From Carya illinoinensis (taxonomy: Eukaryota > Streptophyta > Magnoliopsida > Fagales > Juglandaceae): 64,000 nucleotides of DNA. The stretch lies in assembly GCF_018687715.1 (NCBI RefSeq), contig NC_056760.1:30512001-30576000 (forward strand), read 5' to 3'. The translations under genes and the position numbers were made by a program. The notes below the pieces were generated by a model that saw nothing but the letters and a program-made list of their open reading frames with translations, did not search any database and had not been told where the DNA came from. Below, one piece after another: positions 28,080-40,200 of the stretch (within the stretch, counting starts at the first letter, position 1; each line of letters opens with the position of its first letter).

Positions 28080-28640
28080 CATCGCTTCCCTCAGATTCTT
28101 GCATGTAACTCCCTTGCTATGACTTGCTCCCTGCACACGACCCTTGCACATTCTTCTGTTGAGAATTTCATTTTTAGGTTTTTAAGGTTGGTCACTCGAT
28201 TATGGCATTATATGAGGAGTGAGCATTGACCACGAAGAAGTCTGTCATTGTTGTCAATGAGAACCTATCCACCCCCACAGTAACGGGGAGCATTATGGCT
28301 CCCATGGGCTGCACAACCTCACCTAAGAACCCCCTCAACAGGGTGGGGAAGGGGCGCAAGCTATGGTTGATTCTCATCTTGATAAAGGCCTCCCAGATGA
28401 GGATGTCGGTTGAGTTGTTGTTGTCCACTAGTATCCTCTGAGTTGTGTAGTTGGCCACCAATATAGTTACCACCAAGGTGTCATTGTGGGGATAGATGAC
28501 CCCTTCACAGTTTGCATCGTCGAAGGCGATCGTGGGGGTCCTCTGGGTCCTACCTTGCTTGGGCAGTCTTCTGAAGCTGAAAATCTCCTTGTACCTTGCC
28601 CTCTTACTATTAATTTCTTGTCTGCAAACATTTTTTTATT
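28080..28640 (-). pseudogene. Ty3/gypsy (Tat-clade-like) gag-protease fragment
   Basis: On the minus strand the reading AFDDANCEGVIYPHNDTLVV leads into LVVTILVANYTTQRILVDN and then NSTDILIWEAFIKM. This is the retropepsin region that follows gag in Tat/Athila-type polyproteins, where the family motif is ILVDxGSSADIL. The catalytic Asp is kept, but the adjacent Gly is Asn (VDNNNS), so activity is unlikely. After NAHSSYNAI the conserved LGRPTLN is damaged by a stop (TGA near 28190). Recognisable KMKFSTEE...VVCREQVIARE continues to about 28090. No reverse transcriptase or integrase follows, so most of the polyprotein is gone. Confidence 0.7.
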
Positions 28641-29435
28641 ACTAGAGTTCTATCTCTCACCAATCATAATGCGCGAAATATTGTAGTCCTATGAAATTTG
28701 GACATAGGTATAAATGTGATGAGAATTTGGAGGAAATATTGGTAAGGCTTGCAGCTACAATTGGGGTTGGAGAATGGCTGGGTCAAGGTTTTCATGTGCG
28801 TTTTAGCTGTGTGCTTGTTATGACCTTTAAATGGACAACAAACATTCTATTAGTTACTTTCATGAGTTTTAATGTTTTGGTTTAGTGCCATATATGATGA
28901 GTAGTTGAATGGGTTAAAGTTACACTTTGTGTTTAAAATTGTTCAAGAGAAGTTGAGGAAGGCACTTTAAGGTGTTGGTTAATAAAGCTTAGAATGAAAT
29001 GGATGTTGATGTGTTTATTCCATCTCATTGAATAGGAGATTGTCAAGTTCAAGGAACTCGATAGTAAAGCCTTGAGGTAGGTAGTTATGACCATGCTTCT
29101 TACGCCAAGTTCTCTTTATAAAAGAATGTCCATCTCTCTTATTGCAAATGTTCTTCTGATGAAAAGAGTAAATGTATATATTATATACAAGCTTTTCTTG
29201 GTAGCCATGTTAAGTATCCTATATTATGAATGTATGTGTATGTATGAAGTAAAGCATGCACATGAAAGATTTAGATCATGAGATTTATCATGCATATGTT
29301 TCTTGAAAACTAGTAATCTTCCTTATTGTATATGTATAGCATGAAACACATTTTTATGCATGTTGCATTGAATTAAGAAAGATGATGAAATTCTATGAAT
29401 GGAAAAGAAAGAAAGAAAAGGAAATTAAGGTTTTT
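28641..29435. other. AT-rich spacer
   Basis: The only ORFs are 64-66 codons (28691-28885 and 29087-29281) with no recognisable domains. No RNA gene or repeat is evident. It may be further remnant of the adjoining Ty3/gypsy element upstream of the protease on the minus strand. Confidence 0.4.
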
Positions 29436-30830
29436 GTATTGTAGCGCCCCCAGCCCCCCACTTGGGATTTGGTGGTGCCTGAGATGCCGGGATGTGCAAC
29501 ACAAGGCTACACACCTCTCGAACATGACAGATCATATGCAATGCTCTTAGATATTCTAACAGTATGCAATAAATGTTTTGCAGAAAATAGTAAAAGGTAA
29601 TGAGAAATCTAAGCAATGCCGTAGGCAATTGCAAAGTACATGGTACAAAAAAAAAAGCTTTTATCCCAAACCTTGTCCCGATCATTAACATTCATAATAA
29701 GAGAGTTTCCAAAATATAATTTGAGTTTGCAATTCCCAAAACACTGGACCTAGAAAGGGGTAGGCCACCTAAACCTCCCTAAGTTATCATTATGCAGTCT
29801 CCCCACTACCAAGGATCCATCCGGAGATAGAATTAAGCAAGCTCCCATTGACTTCTGCATTTTTGGCGATGGGAGTCCTAACTCCATAATGAGCCTCATT
29901 CCATCCACATAGGTTCTACTAGCTTCCCCAAGAAGTTGCATTACTTGATCCAGGTTCCAAGAAAACTTCAAAATTCATAAGGGATCCAAAAACAAAACGT
30001 CAAAATTAAGGTCGTGAAGACCCTCAATAACTCTTGGAGAAAAGGAATAGTGCATTCCAACACAGCCGATGCATAACGTATACGCCCCCAAATTGTGTAC
30101 TCGTCTTCTATCATGGTACCGTCTAGATTCATGCTTCGAGGTTATTTAGCATACCTATAGCTACTTCTATCATTTCGGGAAATGAATGATAGTGGAAAAG
30201 TGGAACAGTGAGATTTCAAGAAATCTCAGTAAGTAATCACACAACATACCATAGTTAACACAAACATACAAGAGGTATATCATGCAATGCATGCATAGAC
30301 ATGGACTTAACTTATAACAGGGACAGAACTGAGATTCATGCTTTGACCATTCTTTCACTTATAATAGAGACTTAGCTTTGTTGGAAAAACATATTTTCAT
30401 CATACTTTCATATCTTAGTTAATCATGTGATTTGGAATATATCATTTCATATCAAATAATTCACATCATGTGATCCATAACATATCATGTAGGCACATGG
30501 CCTCGTTCTTATAACACTTGTGGACACATCATGGCTCCCCTATGCACAGCGTGTTCCTGCTAGTTACCGCACCACCAACGGTCCGTATAACGTGGTGAAT
30601 ACATCTTAAATATATTCATATCATAGTAATACAACAGTAATTCATCGAGTTACTTGCCATAGTCATGGAACCCACTAGCGTTCATCCTTAAAAAGATTCC
30701 ATTCGAGGCACGCCAATTGTTCTTTGTCGATCCAGGGTTTACTAATCCATTCTTAAGCACTCCAGAGTGGATAGAAGAGTTCCACTAGGACATTCCGCCG
30801 TCCTAGTATTTGGGGTAGTGATAAAACTTT
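29436..30830 (+). mobile_element. Possible LTR/TRIM-like element beginning TGTAGCGCCCCC
   Basis: The sequence TTGTAGCGCCCCCAGCCCCC at 29440 resembles the TGTAACGCCCC starts of many plant repeat elements and has the same order of marks as the 24289 element. After the GC-rich start comes AT-rich sequence, then a perfect hairpin TGAGATTTC-AA-GAAATCTCA (30209-30228) directly followed by GTAAGTA. After that come repeated ATCATATCA-type words and a GC-richer segment (30490-30820, with GCACCACCAACGG and CATTCCGCCGTCC). No protein domain is seen; a 73-codon minus ORF at 29750-29971 is unremarkable. The class is a guess. Confidence 0.35.
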
Positions 30831-32798
30831 TCTTTAAAAATATTACTTTATTTCCAAAACTCTTTCTGTTCTTGAAAACATTTTTCTTTAAAAATCACTC
30901 TTTCCAAATGCATGTAACATGAGACTTAAGATATACGTTCTTATACTTGACATATGATTCATGAAATGTCGTGCAAGAAATAACCAAGCATAACGCTTTT
31001 GATTCATGGCATGATAACATAGAACACATGAGATATCAATACATGGAATTATGAAATTAAGCCTTGGCTAAAACATACATTCATAAAATCATGAAAGATC
31101 ATCACTTAAACATGTTTCAAACTTCATCCAAGATACTTAGAATTCGTGATATAGTAAAACAAGACATGAAATCATGGCATTTGAACAAGATCTGAATCAC
31201 TCAAGACATGGTAAGACCGAATCATCAAAAGTCTTAAAACCTTAATATCTTTTTCCTCAAAATTGAAACATGTAAGGCATCTTATTACCATTTTTCCATC
31301 ATAAACCGATTCATGTTAATCATTTCGTATTCATATTCCAAGTTTATGTAAGAGTATTCAATCAAGCAAATAAGAATAACAACCAATGTAATAGAAACAA
31401 ACCAAGGATTTACACAAAAGTATACATGTATTAACAAGAAGTAAGTTGAGTGGATAATTACAAAAATTCATGTAAAGAAATGAATAGCAAGTTATAAATC
31501 AACGTGTCACTAGTTAGAATGAAGGTTCTAAAAACCCTTATTGCAGGCCAATTAAGTGGACTGCATTGCAGACATAATGAAATGGAGCGTTTCATTTTAA
31601 TGAAACATTGCGTTTCATTTCATTTAACGGAGACCTCCAGCAAAACACGTCCGAAGCTGTTTGACCCCCAGATACCCAAGTCTTTCACCCCATACCCAAA
31701 TCATTGGCAGAAGCTGTTTGACCCAAAACCTAGCAGACCCAGTCCGATACCCAGCAGCTTCGGTACCGTCGCCGTCACCGTCATGGCTCCCCATCACCGT
31801 CGGAGCTTCCAATCGGCGCAAAAAATTCAACACTTCTCTGCTGTAATGTATTTTGAAACTATAGTCCATCTTATTTTTCTTTTCCCTTTGTGTTTTGTGC
31901 TGGAAAATTGGTGGGGGGTTCTGGTAATTGGTGTTTAATAATGGAAAATCGTAGATTTGTGTTTAATATTGTCACATTGTAAATTTGTGTTAAGATCTTT
32001 ACTTGTAATTAGAAATTTTCTGGTTTTGATTGTGTGCACTCTAAATGTTTGTTACAATGCCTCTTTGGTCATTAACAAAGAAATTTTAGCAAATTGTAAT
32101 TAATATGAACTTCAAAACTCTTACTCTATGTTATTATCTAAAACTCTTACTCTTACTCTATGTTGTAATTAATTTTAGTACAAGATCAAACTGATGGCTC
32201 ATCCAACTAGGGAAGTTACTCATATTTTGCACTAATTTATAACCATGAAAGTGCACTACATAACTGTGTATATTGAGGCCTGAGGCTTCGAAGTTATTTG
32301 AATCCAGCTACTGATCATGTACCAGAATAATAAATTGTGCTTAAATGATTAAGCTCTCTTTTAATTTTTGTCCAAACCAAAAGGATTTCAAGTGAGAAGG
32401 AAATAGAGAAATAAAACAAATCATATAAAATTTATTGTCATCGGTATAAATATTTTGGGCAACACTAAATGAGTAATAAATGTTATAGAACCAATTTCAT
32501 GTATCTATATCTCTCAAGTTCTGGACAATAAGAATTTTCCAGCGAGCTTATTGGCATACACTCTTAGATTAACTACATATTATTACTAAACACATCCATG
32601 CACAGACACCATATATATAAGGGATTAAACTACATCTTATTGCTACCAATTCATCTCATGTGGTCAGATTATGCTTTCACTACACTCCCACCAACTTTCA
32701 TTTTTTTTACATAATAATATTTACATAACTAACTGCTGTAGGCATATAGCAGGGCAGCACTACACAGTTTCAAAAACAGCTTTTGTTCTTGATACGCA
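30831..32798. other. AT-rich intergenic region upstream of the GRF gene
   Basis: This is mostly AT-rich. A GC-richer segment at 31600-31850 contains two similar phrases (GAAGCTGTTTGACCC at about 31651 and 31711, with nearby CCCAAATC/CCCAGATACCC) and ORFs on both strands without known domains. It could be a transposon end or a decayed promoter. The remainder probably includes the GRF gene promoter, but no specific element can be supported. Confidence 0.4.
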
Positions 32799-33331
32799 AT
32801 GTCTTCTTCATCGAATTCTTCGAATTATGCTCCAAAATGTTTATGCGGAGAAATGGCACGCCTAAAGTTATCGAAAACACCAAAAAATCCGATACGACCT
32901 TTTTATTCCTGTCCAAATTATAATAGAGAGGTAAACACTAATTAGTCTTGTTTGTGCAAACATTCTTGTATTAATTATAATTTTTCACACTAATTAGATG
33001 TTTGCTACAGGGAAGGCCCTACTACGAGTACTTTTTATGGGCAGATATTGAAGTAGAAAATGAAGAAAAAGTTATCTGCGAAAGAGAACATCGCTTCCAA
33101 AAGAGAGATGAAGAACTCCAAAAGAAAGAGGAAGAACTCCAAAAGAAAGAGGAAGAACTCAAACAATGGGAGGAATATCTCCAAAAGTGGGAGGACAATT
33201 TGAATGATCGAGATGAGCTTCATGGTGTAATGAAAGACATAAATCGTACACGCATACGACCTTGCATGTATTGGGGACTTGCAATTCTAATATTTTGTTG
33301 TTGGATAGGATCAAGAACAGTTACAAATTAA
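32799..33331 (+). CDS. Small GRF-type zinc-finger protein with coiled coil and C-terminal membrane segment
   Basis: This is a two-exon gene: 32799-32930, GTAAAC donor, CTACAG acceptor, then 33011-33331. The junction is in phase and gives 150 aa. The N-terminus has the GRF zinc-finger pattern of plant At4g04775-like proteins: CLCG near residue 14, KNPIRPFYSCP near 30, and YFLWAD near 51. The fourth zinc ligand normally just before the FxW segment (CGFFxW) is not seen; the stretch reads YYEYFLW. Residues ~60-110 are a highly charged coiled coil with two exact 7-residue repeats (ELQKKEE). The end, YWGLAILIFCCWIG, is a likely membrane anchor. GRF fingers bind single-stranded nucleic acid in some proteins; the role of this plant subfamily is unknown. 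It converges with the FAR1-like gene 0.5 kb away. Confidence 0.72.
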
Positions 33332-33847
33332 GTATCTTTGTATCAAACTATGTAATGTTGTTATGTAGGTTGTAATAGATAGGTTTACAACCTTTATCAA
33401 TATTGCAATATTCAAACCCATCAGTTGTGTATGGAACTTTTTGAACCTGTGATATCCTATCAGTTATTATAAGTGTTATGCTTTTAGACAATTTGGATTG
33501 CCATCTTTTCAATACTAAAAGTGACGAAATTATCTCATGTTAAAACTTTTCTCTACCAATGTCATGAACATGACGAACCTGTAATAATTTGAGAATGAGG
33601 AAACATATCTCAATACACAGAGTTTAAAATGGTTGCAATATCCAAGCTTCCACAATACATATCGATTTAAAATGGTTGCAATATCCAAGCTTCTTCAATA
33701 CACCAACGTCACAACAATACACCAAGTTTACAAGAATACAAAATAGAGTTCTACAATTGAACTCTAAAACATAGTCCACATGAACAGTCTACAACGTTGT
33801 CAGATCTTATTAATAGCTTTTGGCGCAGTAGTCTTACATGTCTTTCA

Positions 33848-36432
33848 TCAATCATCGAGAGGGCCATGAGATGCAATGTTCACCTGCAAGTAGATTAAAA
33901 TATGGCTAAGTAAAAAATCATGCAAAACTTGGACTCACAGGGATGAGGGATTTAACATTTACCTTTGAAATAACGCTTTGTTGTGTAGTAGGTATTTGCG
34001 AAACACCTTGTGGTGTGCCATGCAGTATCACCTCATCTGTGGGGTTTAATACATCTTCCGTATGTGATGTTGCCTACATTTAAATACATAAACAAATTAT
34101 ATAAGTAAAAAATAAATGCGTTAAAACAAAATGACATTATTTAAATTGCCTACACTTTTTCTTTGTCGCTTGCAACCAGCCTTTTTGTTTTTGGTTTGCA
34201 GCTTCTCTATTGTAGGTTGTCTCCTCTTTGATGGGGGCCTCCCTTTGCCTTTGACAACATGAGGACTCAACACTTTTTTCGAACTACCAGTTTCGGCATA
34301 AATGGAAGTATGAGTGCTTGCAACTGTGGCCTGGGGCTTTGATTTGGTGTAAAAAGAATTTTACCTTTAGCTTTTGTGTCATGTCTAGGGAATTATCTTT
34401 GCTTTCACATGCATTTGTAGCTACTTCGTAATATAATTTTATCAAACCAGAGTACCGACTAGTAGCTGGTTTACCACTCAAGTCATCATAACTGCTGCGA
34501 ATGAGAGCATATCTACGTTTAATGTTCTTTCTCCACCTCTCCATAATGTACTTTTCTGACATCTCTTGAGGCAAAAATAGAAAGAATGTGCCTACATATA
34601 ATTCCTCTCATCTCAAATAGTCCACACATGCACTTTGCCTCACACTCTTCTTCATTGAAGTACGCCTGCAAAGTTGACTTCTTGATGCCATCTTCAACTT
34701 CTCTTTGGTCATTAACTTGATACGTAGTAATTGCCCATTCTGTTTTTATGATAACACAGTGAAAGTAAATAATCCCCATTACTTCTGACTGCACTTCCTT
34801 AAATTTGGAATTTGTGTACACTGCTTGAAATTTTTTCTCCATGGGTAAATGAGATATACAAGGGACTGTACAATTAAATGAAGGGAAATCCGCTGCCATC
34901 TCATTCTCTACTTTCTTCCTCAGTGCATTGTCAAATTGATCTACGAATTCTTTCAATGTAGTTCCTGAATGTACATATCCATCAAAAAAAGCATTCATGC
35001 TCTCACTCCTCTGAGTTGTGCTCATCCCAGCCCAAAATGTATTTTTCAGGTATACCGGAACCCAATACGTGCGCTCACTATAGAGACTCTGAAGCCATGC
35101 ATTTTCATGCAATTTGTAAGTGTCAATAAACACCTCCCAAGACTTGTCAAACTCGTCAGAAGTCTGAGAATCATACACACATCGTTGCAATGCACTTTTC
35201 AAACCACACTTAAATTCAGCATGTGAGCCCAACTTCTCTGGCAGTTTTCTCATTATGTGCCACAAACAGTATCTATGCCGGGTATTTGGAAAAGCTATTG
35301 CAATAGTATTTTTCATGGCCCTGTCTTGATCAGTGATGATAGCTTTTGGCGCTCTCCCATCCATACACTTCAACCAAGTGTCAAATAACCAAACAAATGT
35401 TTCAGTATTTTCACTTGATATCAAGCCTGCTCCCAAAAGTATTGACTGTCCATGGTGGTTCACACCCATAAATGGGGCAAATGGCATGACATATCTATTT
35501 GTTAGGTATATTGTATCAAATGTCACAACATTCCCAAAATACTCATATGCTGCTCTACTGCATGCATCGGCCCAAAAGACGTTTTTTAATCGACCATCGT
35601 CATCCAAATCCATCGATTAGTAAAACCCATCATTCTTATATTTCATCCTCTCAAAATAACCACGAAGTGCATCAGCACCTCCTTTTCCAAGTCTAAGGTG
35701 TCGAGCCTTATCGATATAATTCCTTGCATCTTTTTCAATAAATGAAAGTTTCTCAAAGCCACCAACCTCAACAACCAATGCGTTAAAACTTTTGGCCATA
35801 CCAATGCCTGCTTTGTCGTTAATATCTAACTGCCTCTTCACGAAATCATCAATTGCATGATTAAATCTAAAAAATCTTGCCTTTTGTGGACTTAACCCAT
35901 GATTTTGCACATTATAGACAGTAGTTATGCATAAGACACCATCAACCAAACTTGCATTAATTCTCACCTTACAATCAGTTTTCGTTGTCGGGCGTGGTTT
36001 AGAAAGGTTGGTAATACGTTTCCTTGCCTTACCACCAAGAGCACAACCAACTGTTACATATTGAACAGTCCCATCTTCTTCCCTTTTACTTCTTTGGGTC
36101 ATTATGCCGAATCCAGTCTGTCTCCCATATTGCTTGTAGTAGTAAATGAGTTCTTTCTCAGTTTTAAAAAACATCCCCGGTGTTGGCTCTAAAACTCCAT
36201 CATCATCATTTCTTGGCGTTGGCTCTGAAACCCCATCATCATCATTTCCCGACGTTGGTTCTGAAACCCCATCATCATTATTTCCTGGTGTTGGCTCTAA
36301 TACCACATCAACATCATCATTCTCCAGCACTACTTACTCATCATCTCTAACATATGGGGTATCCATATCATTATTGTTTTCATCAAAAAACAGCGGTCAC
36401 CTAGTAGATGTGCATTCCTCCCCTTTCTCCAT
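33848..36432 (-). pseudogene. FAR1-related sequence / MULE-transposase-like gene, decayed
   Basis: FAR1/FRS proteins are transcription factors derived from Mutator-like transposases. From the ATG at 36432 the frame holds an acidic N-terminus with a 36-bp (12-aa, EPTPGNNDDGVS-like) tandem repeat and a FAR1 DNA-binding zinc finger (YYKQYGRQTGFGI, GCALGG, KTDCKVRI, HRx-like NHGL). Next come the MULE DDE core (VTFDTIYLTNRY, ITDQDRAM, YCLWHI, TTQRSESMN) and a SWIM finger (CMCGLFEMRGIICRHIL). After these, basic C-terminal exons (KGKGRPPSKRR; 34072-33963; 33892-33848) follow. Breaks: TGA at 36397-36399, TAA at 36337-36339, TAA at 35617-35619 (after NDGFY, where the family reads through to SMDLDDDGRLKN), and frameshifts near 34575 and 34350. 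The intact architecture with only point lesions suggests recent loss. Confidence 0.85.
36180..36300 (-). repeat. 36-bp coding minisatellite in the FAR1-like gene
   Basis: About 3.3 tandem copies of a 36-bp unit encode EPTPGNNDDGVS, EPTSGNDDDGVS, EPTPRNDDDGVL and EPTPG. The period is a multiple of three, so copy-number change would not shift the frame. Confidence 0.85.
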
Positions 36433-37228
36433 CAACAACAATCTTGATATATTTAAGCACAACACAACATGAAAGTAAAAAAAATTAAATAAAGGCAATC
36501 TGAAAACAACATAAAGAAAAGATATATAAAAGCATGATGGAGTAGATATATTGATATATTTCTTCAAGTTTGTTGGGATAAAACATGTACGTAATATTTT
36601 CTGACAACTTTGAAACTAGACTTTTGATCATGAACCCACGCATATTACTGACATTACCAATACACTATCCAAAGCAAAGATTATATGTGCACGCATGGTA
36701 ATTAAATGAACTCCTTTATTTATAACAAATTATATATATTTATATAATGGTGCTTAAATTATATATTTGATCAAAGCGTTTAATGAATTAATTAAATTTA
36801 AATATTGTACTCTAAGAGTTTAATTAATGAAGAAGCTAGGTAGCTTTTCAAAGTTAGTAGCTGGTATGCAATATATATTAAATGGCCATTATACGGCCCA
36901 ATAGCTTTTCCTTTTAATTTTCCATGATCCCTTGAGGTGGATTAATGCTTGATCTTTGGGGGGACAGGAAAAAGTTGGAAAGGAGGGAGAGATCAGGGAG
37001 GTAGATGAAGGGGGGTGGGGTAGTCTGTTGTTTCTTGGATAGGCTTGAAATCAACAAAAACACAGGAAAATCAAGGCACACGCATATTGAAAATCAAGGC
37101 ACAAGCAGCAATATTCAGAGCAACAAAAATCAAATGAAAATCATCAAAACAAGAAGAAAGTTGATACTAGAAAATTCCAACCAAGACCAGGCACACGCAT
37201 ACTGAACTGAAAGGCACAAGCAGTAATA
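36433..37228. other. AT-rich spacer with a local direct repeat at the array edge
   Basis: The first 500 bp are AT-rich without genes and include the presumed upstream region of the FAR1-like gene. Near the right edge GGCACACGCATATTG...GGCACAAGCAGCAATA (37075-37113) is repeated as GGCACACGCATACTG...GGCACAAGCAGTAATA (37192-37230), about 117 bp apart. The second copy ends exactly where the satellite resumes. Confidence 0.6.
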
Positions 37229-40200
37229 GATAATCAACTCACACATGATTATTTATTTGTAGACCGTGTTTTGAGATTAATTTATCTTTTAATATTCTTT
37301 CTCACCCTTTTTATCTTGACCTTATTGTTTTCATTATTGTTTTCCATCATTCTTAGATTTAATTAGAAGATTAGTATTGTTAAAGACATGTCAATTGAAA
37401 CAAAGTCATGGAAATGCCAAAGTCACCGCAAATCCGCACCTCAGTGCATCTTCATGTGTGCATTGCAACAAATCGGCTCCAAGCCCATGCCTTTTACACC
37501 ATTTCCTTATTGGAAAATTCACTATTTACATCCCACATTAACCCACCTAGTCTACTTCTAGCATCCGATGAATTAGCAGCAATAAACCCAGCCTTCTATC
37601 TCATTCTTTCAGTTGATGCCCACATACACCTTACCATTGGTTTCCGTCGAGCCCAAGAAGTATTAAAAGCCCCCAAGGTTCACATCTAGCCATGCATAAG
37701 CTTCTAGCTAGAGTTAAAGGGCAATAATTAACATACGCAAGATTATTCATCTCCAAACCATGCTTTGTGCTTAATTTCCCTTTTAATATATTCTTTCTCA
37801 ACTTTTTTCCCTAAACCTTGTAGCTTTGATTGTTGTTTGTCATCATTCTAGGGTTGAATTAGAAGATTGTTCTTCATCCAAGACATGTCGATCGAAGGAA
37901 AGCCGCGTAAATGACCCAGTCACTGCAAATCGGCACCTAGCAGCCCCTTCATGTGCAATGCGACAAATTGGCCCCTAGCCCACGCATTGCGCAATATTTT
38001 CATAAGAGAAATCCCACTACTCACACTCCACATTGACCCGCCTAGTTCAGTAATAGAATCCGACGAATTGCCACCCACACACCTGTCTTTTATTTCATTC
38101 TTGAAATTGAAGGCCACATACACCTTACCATTGGTTTCGGTCAAGCCCAAGAAGCGTAACAATCTCCCAAGGTTCACATCTGGCCATGGTTAAGCTTATG
38201 ACTTGAGTTAAGGGCAATAATCGACTTCCACATGATTATCTTTCTCTAGACCATATTTTGAGATTAATTTATCTTTTAATATTCTTTCTCACCCTTTTTA
38301 TCTTGACCTTATTGTTTTCATTGTTGTTTTCCATCATTCTTAGATTTAATTCGAAGATTAGTATTGATCCAAGACATGTTAGTTGAAACAAAGCCGTGTA
38401 AATGCCCAAGTCACTGCAAATCGCCACCTCGGGTGCCCCTTCATGTGTGCATTGCAACAAATCGGCGCCAAGGCCTTGCCTTTTAGACATTTCCTCATTG
38501 GAAGCTTCCCTATTTGCACCCCACATTCACCCTCCAAGTTCAATTCTAGCATCTGATGAATTAGCAGCAAGAAACCCCGTCTTTTATCTCATTCTTTCAG
38601 TTCAAGCCCACATACAGCTTACCATTGGTTTCCGTCAAGCCCAAGACGTGTAACAAGCCCCCAAGGTTCACATCTAGCCATGGTTTAAGTTTCTAGCTAG
38701 AGTTAAAGGTGAACAATCAACATACACATGATTATTCATCTCTAAACCATGTTTTGTGCTTAATTTCCCTTTTAATATTGTTTCTCACCTTTTTTCCTTA
38801 AACCTTGCTGTTTTTCATCATTCTTGGGTTGAATTAGAGGATTAGTCCTGATCCAAGACATGTCAATTGAAGCAAAGCCATGTAAATGCCCAGGTCACTG
38901 CAAATCGGCACCGAGGGGCCCCTTCATGTCCATTGCAACAAATTGGCCCCTAGCCCACGCCTTTTACACCATTTTCGCAAGACAAATCTCATTACTTGCA
39001 CCCCACCATAACCCGCCTAGTTCAGTAACAGCATCCGACGAGTTGCTTCCAGACAACTGTCTTTCATTTCGTTCTTCCAATTGATGCCCACATACACGTT
39101 ACCATCGGTTTCCGTCAAGCCCAAGAAGTATAAGAAACCCCCGAGGTTCATAGCTAGCTGTGGTTAAGCTTCTGACCCACGTGCCATAATCAACTTACAC
39201 ATGATTATTCATCTCCAAACCAAGTTTTGAGGTTAATTTCCCTTCCAATTCTCTCTCCTTTTTTATCTAGACCGTATTGTTTTCATTGTTGTTTTTCATC
39301 ATTCTTACATTCAATTAGAAGATTAGTCTTCATCCAAGGCACGTCAATTGATGAAGCAAAGCCATACAAATATGCCCATGTCACCACAAATCGGCACCTG
39401 GGTGCACCTTCATGTGCATTGCAAAATAAAGGACCCAAGCCCATGGCCGATTGCACTATTTTCTCAAGGGAAGTTTCATTATTTACACCCCAGATTAACC
39501 AACCTAGTTCAGTTCTTGCATCCGCCGAATTAGCTACAAGAAACCCATCTTTTATTTTTTTATTTTTCCTTCCAATTGAAGCCCACAAACGCCTTACCAT
39601 TGGTTTCGGTCGAGCCCAAGAAACGTAAGAAGCCCCCAAGGTTCACATCTAGCCATGGTTAAGCTTATGACTTGAGTTAAGGGCGATAATCAACTCACAC
39701 ATGATTATTTATTCGTAGACCGTGTTTTGACATTAATTTATCTTTTAATATTCTTTCTCATCCTTTTTATCTTGACCTTATTGTTTTCATTGTTGTTTTC
39801 CAACATGCTTAGATTTAATTAGAAGATTAGTATTGATCCAAGACATGTCAATTGAAACAAAGTCATGGAAATGCACAAGTCACTGGAAATCCACACATCG
39901 GTGCATCTTCATGTGTGCATTACAACAAATCGGCTCCAAGCCCATGCCTTTTACACCATTTCCTCATTGGAAACTTCACTATTTACATCCCACATTAACC
40001 CTCCTAGTTTACTTCTAGCATCCGATGAATTAGCAGCAATAAACCCAGTCTTCTATCTCATTCTTTCAGTTGATGCCCACATACACCTTACCGTTGGTTT
40101 CCGTCGAGCCCAAGACGTGTTAAAAGCCCCCAAGGTTCACATCTAGCCATGCTTAAGCTTCTAGCTAGAGTTAACGGGCAATAATCAACACACGCAAGAT

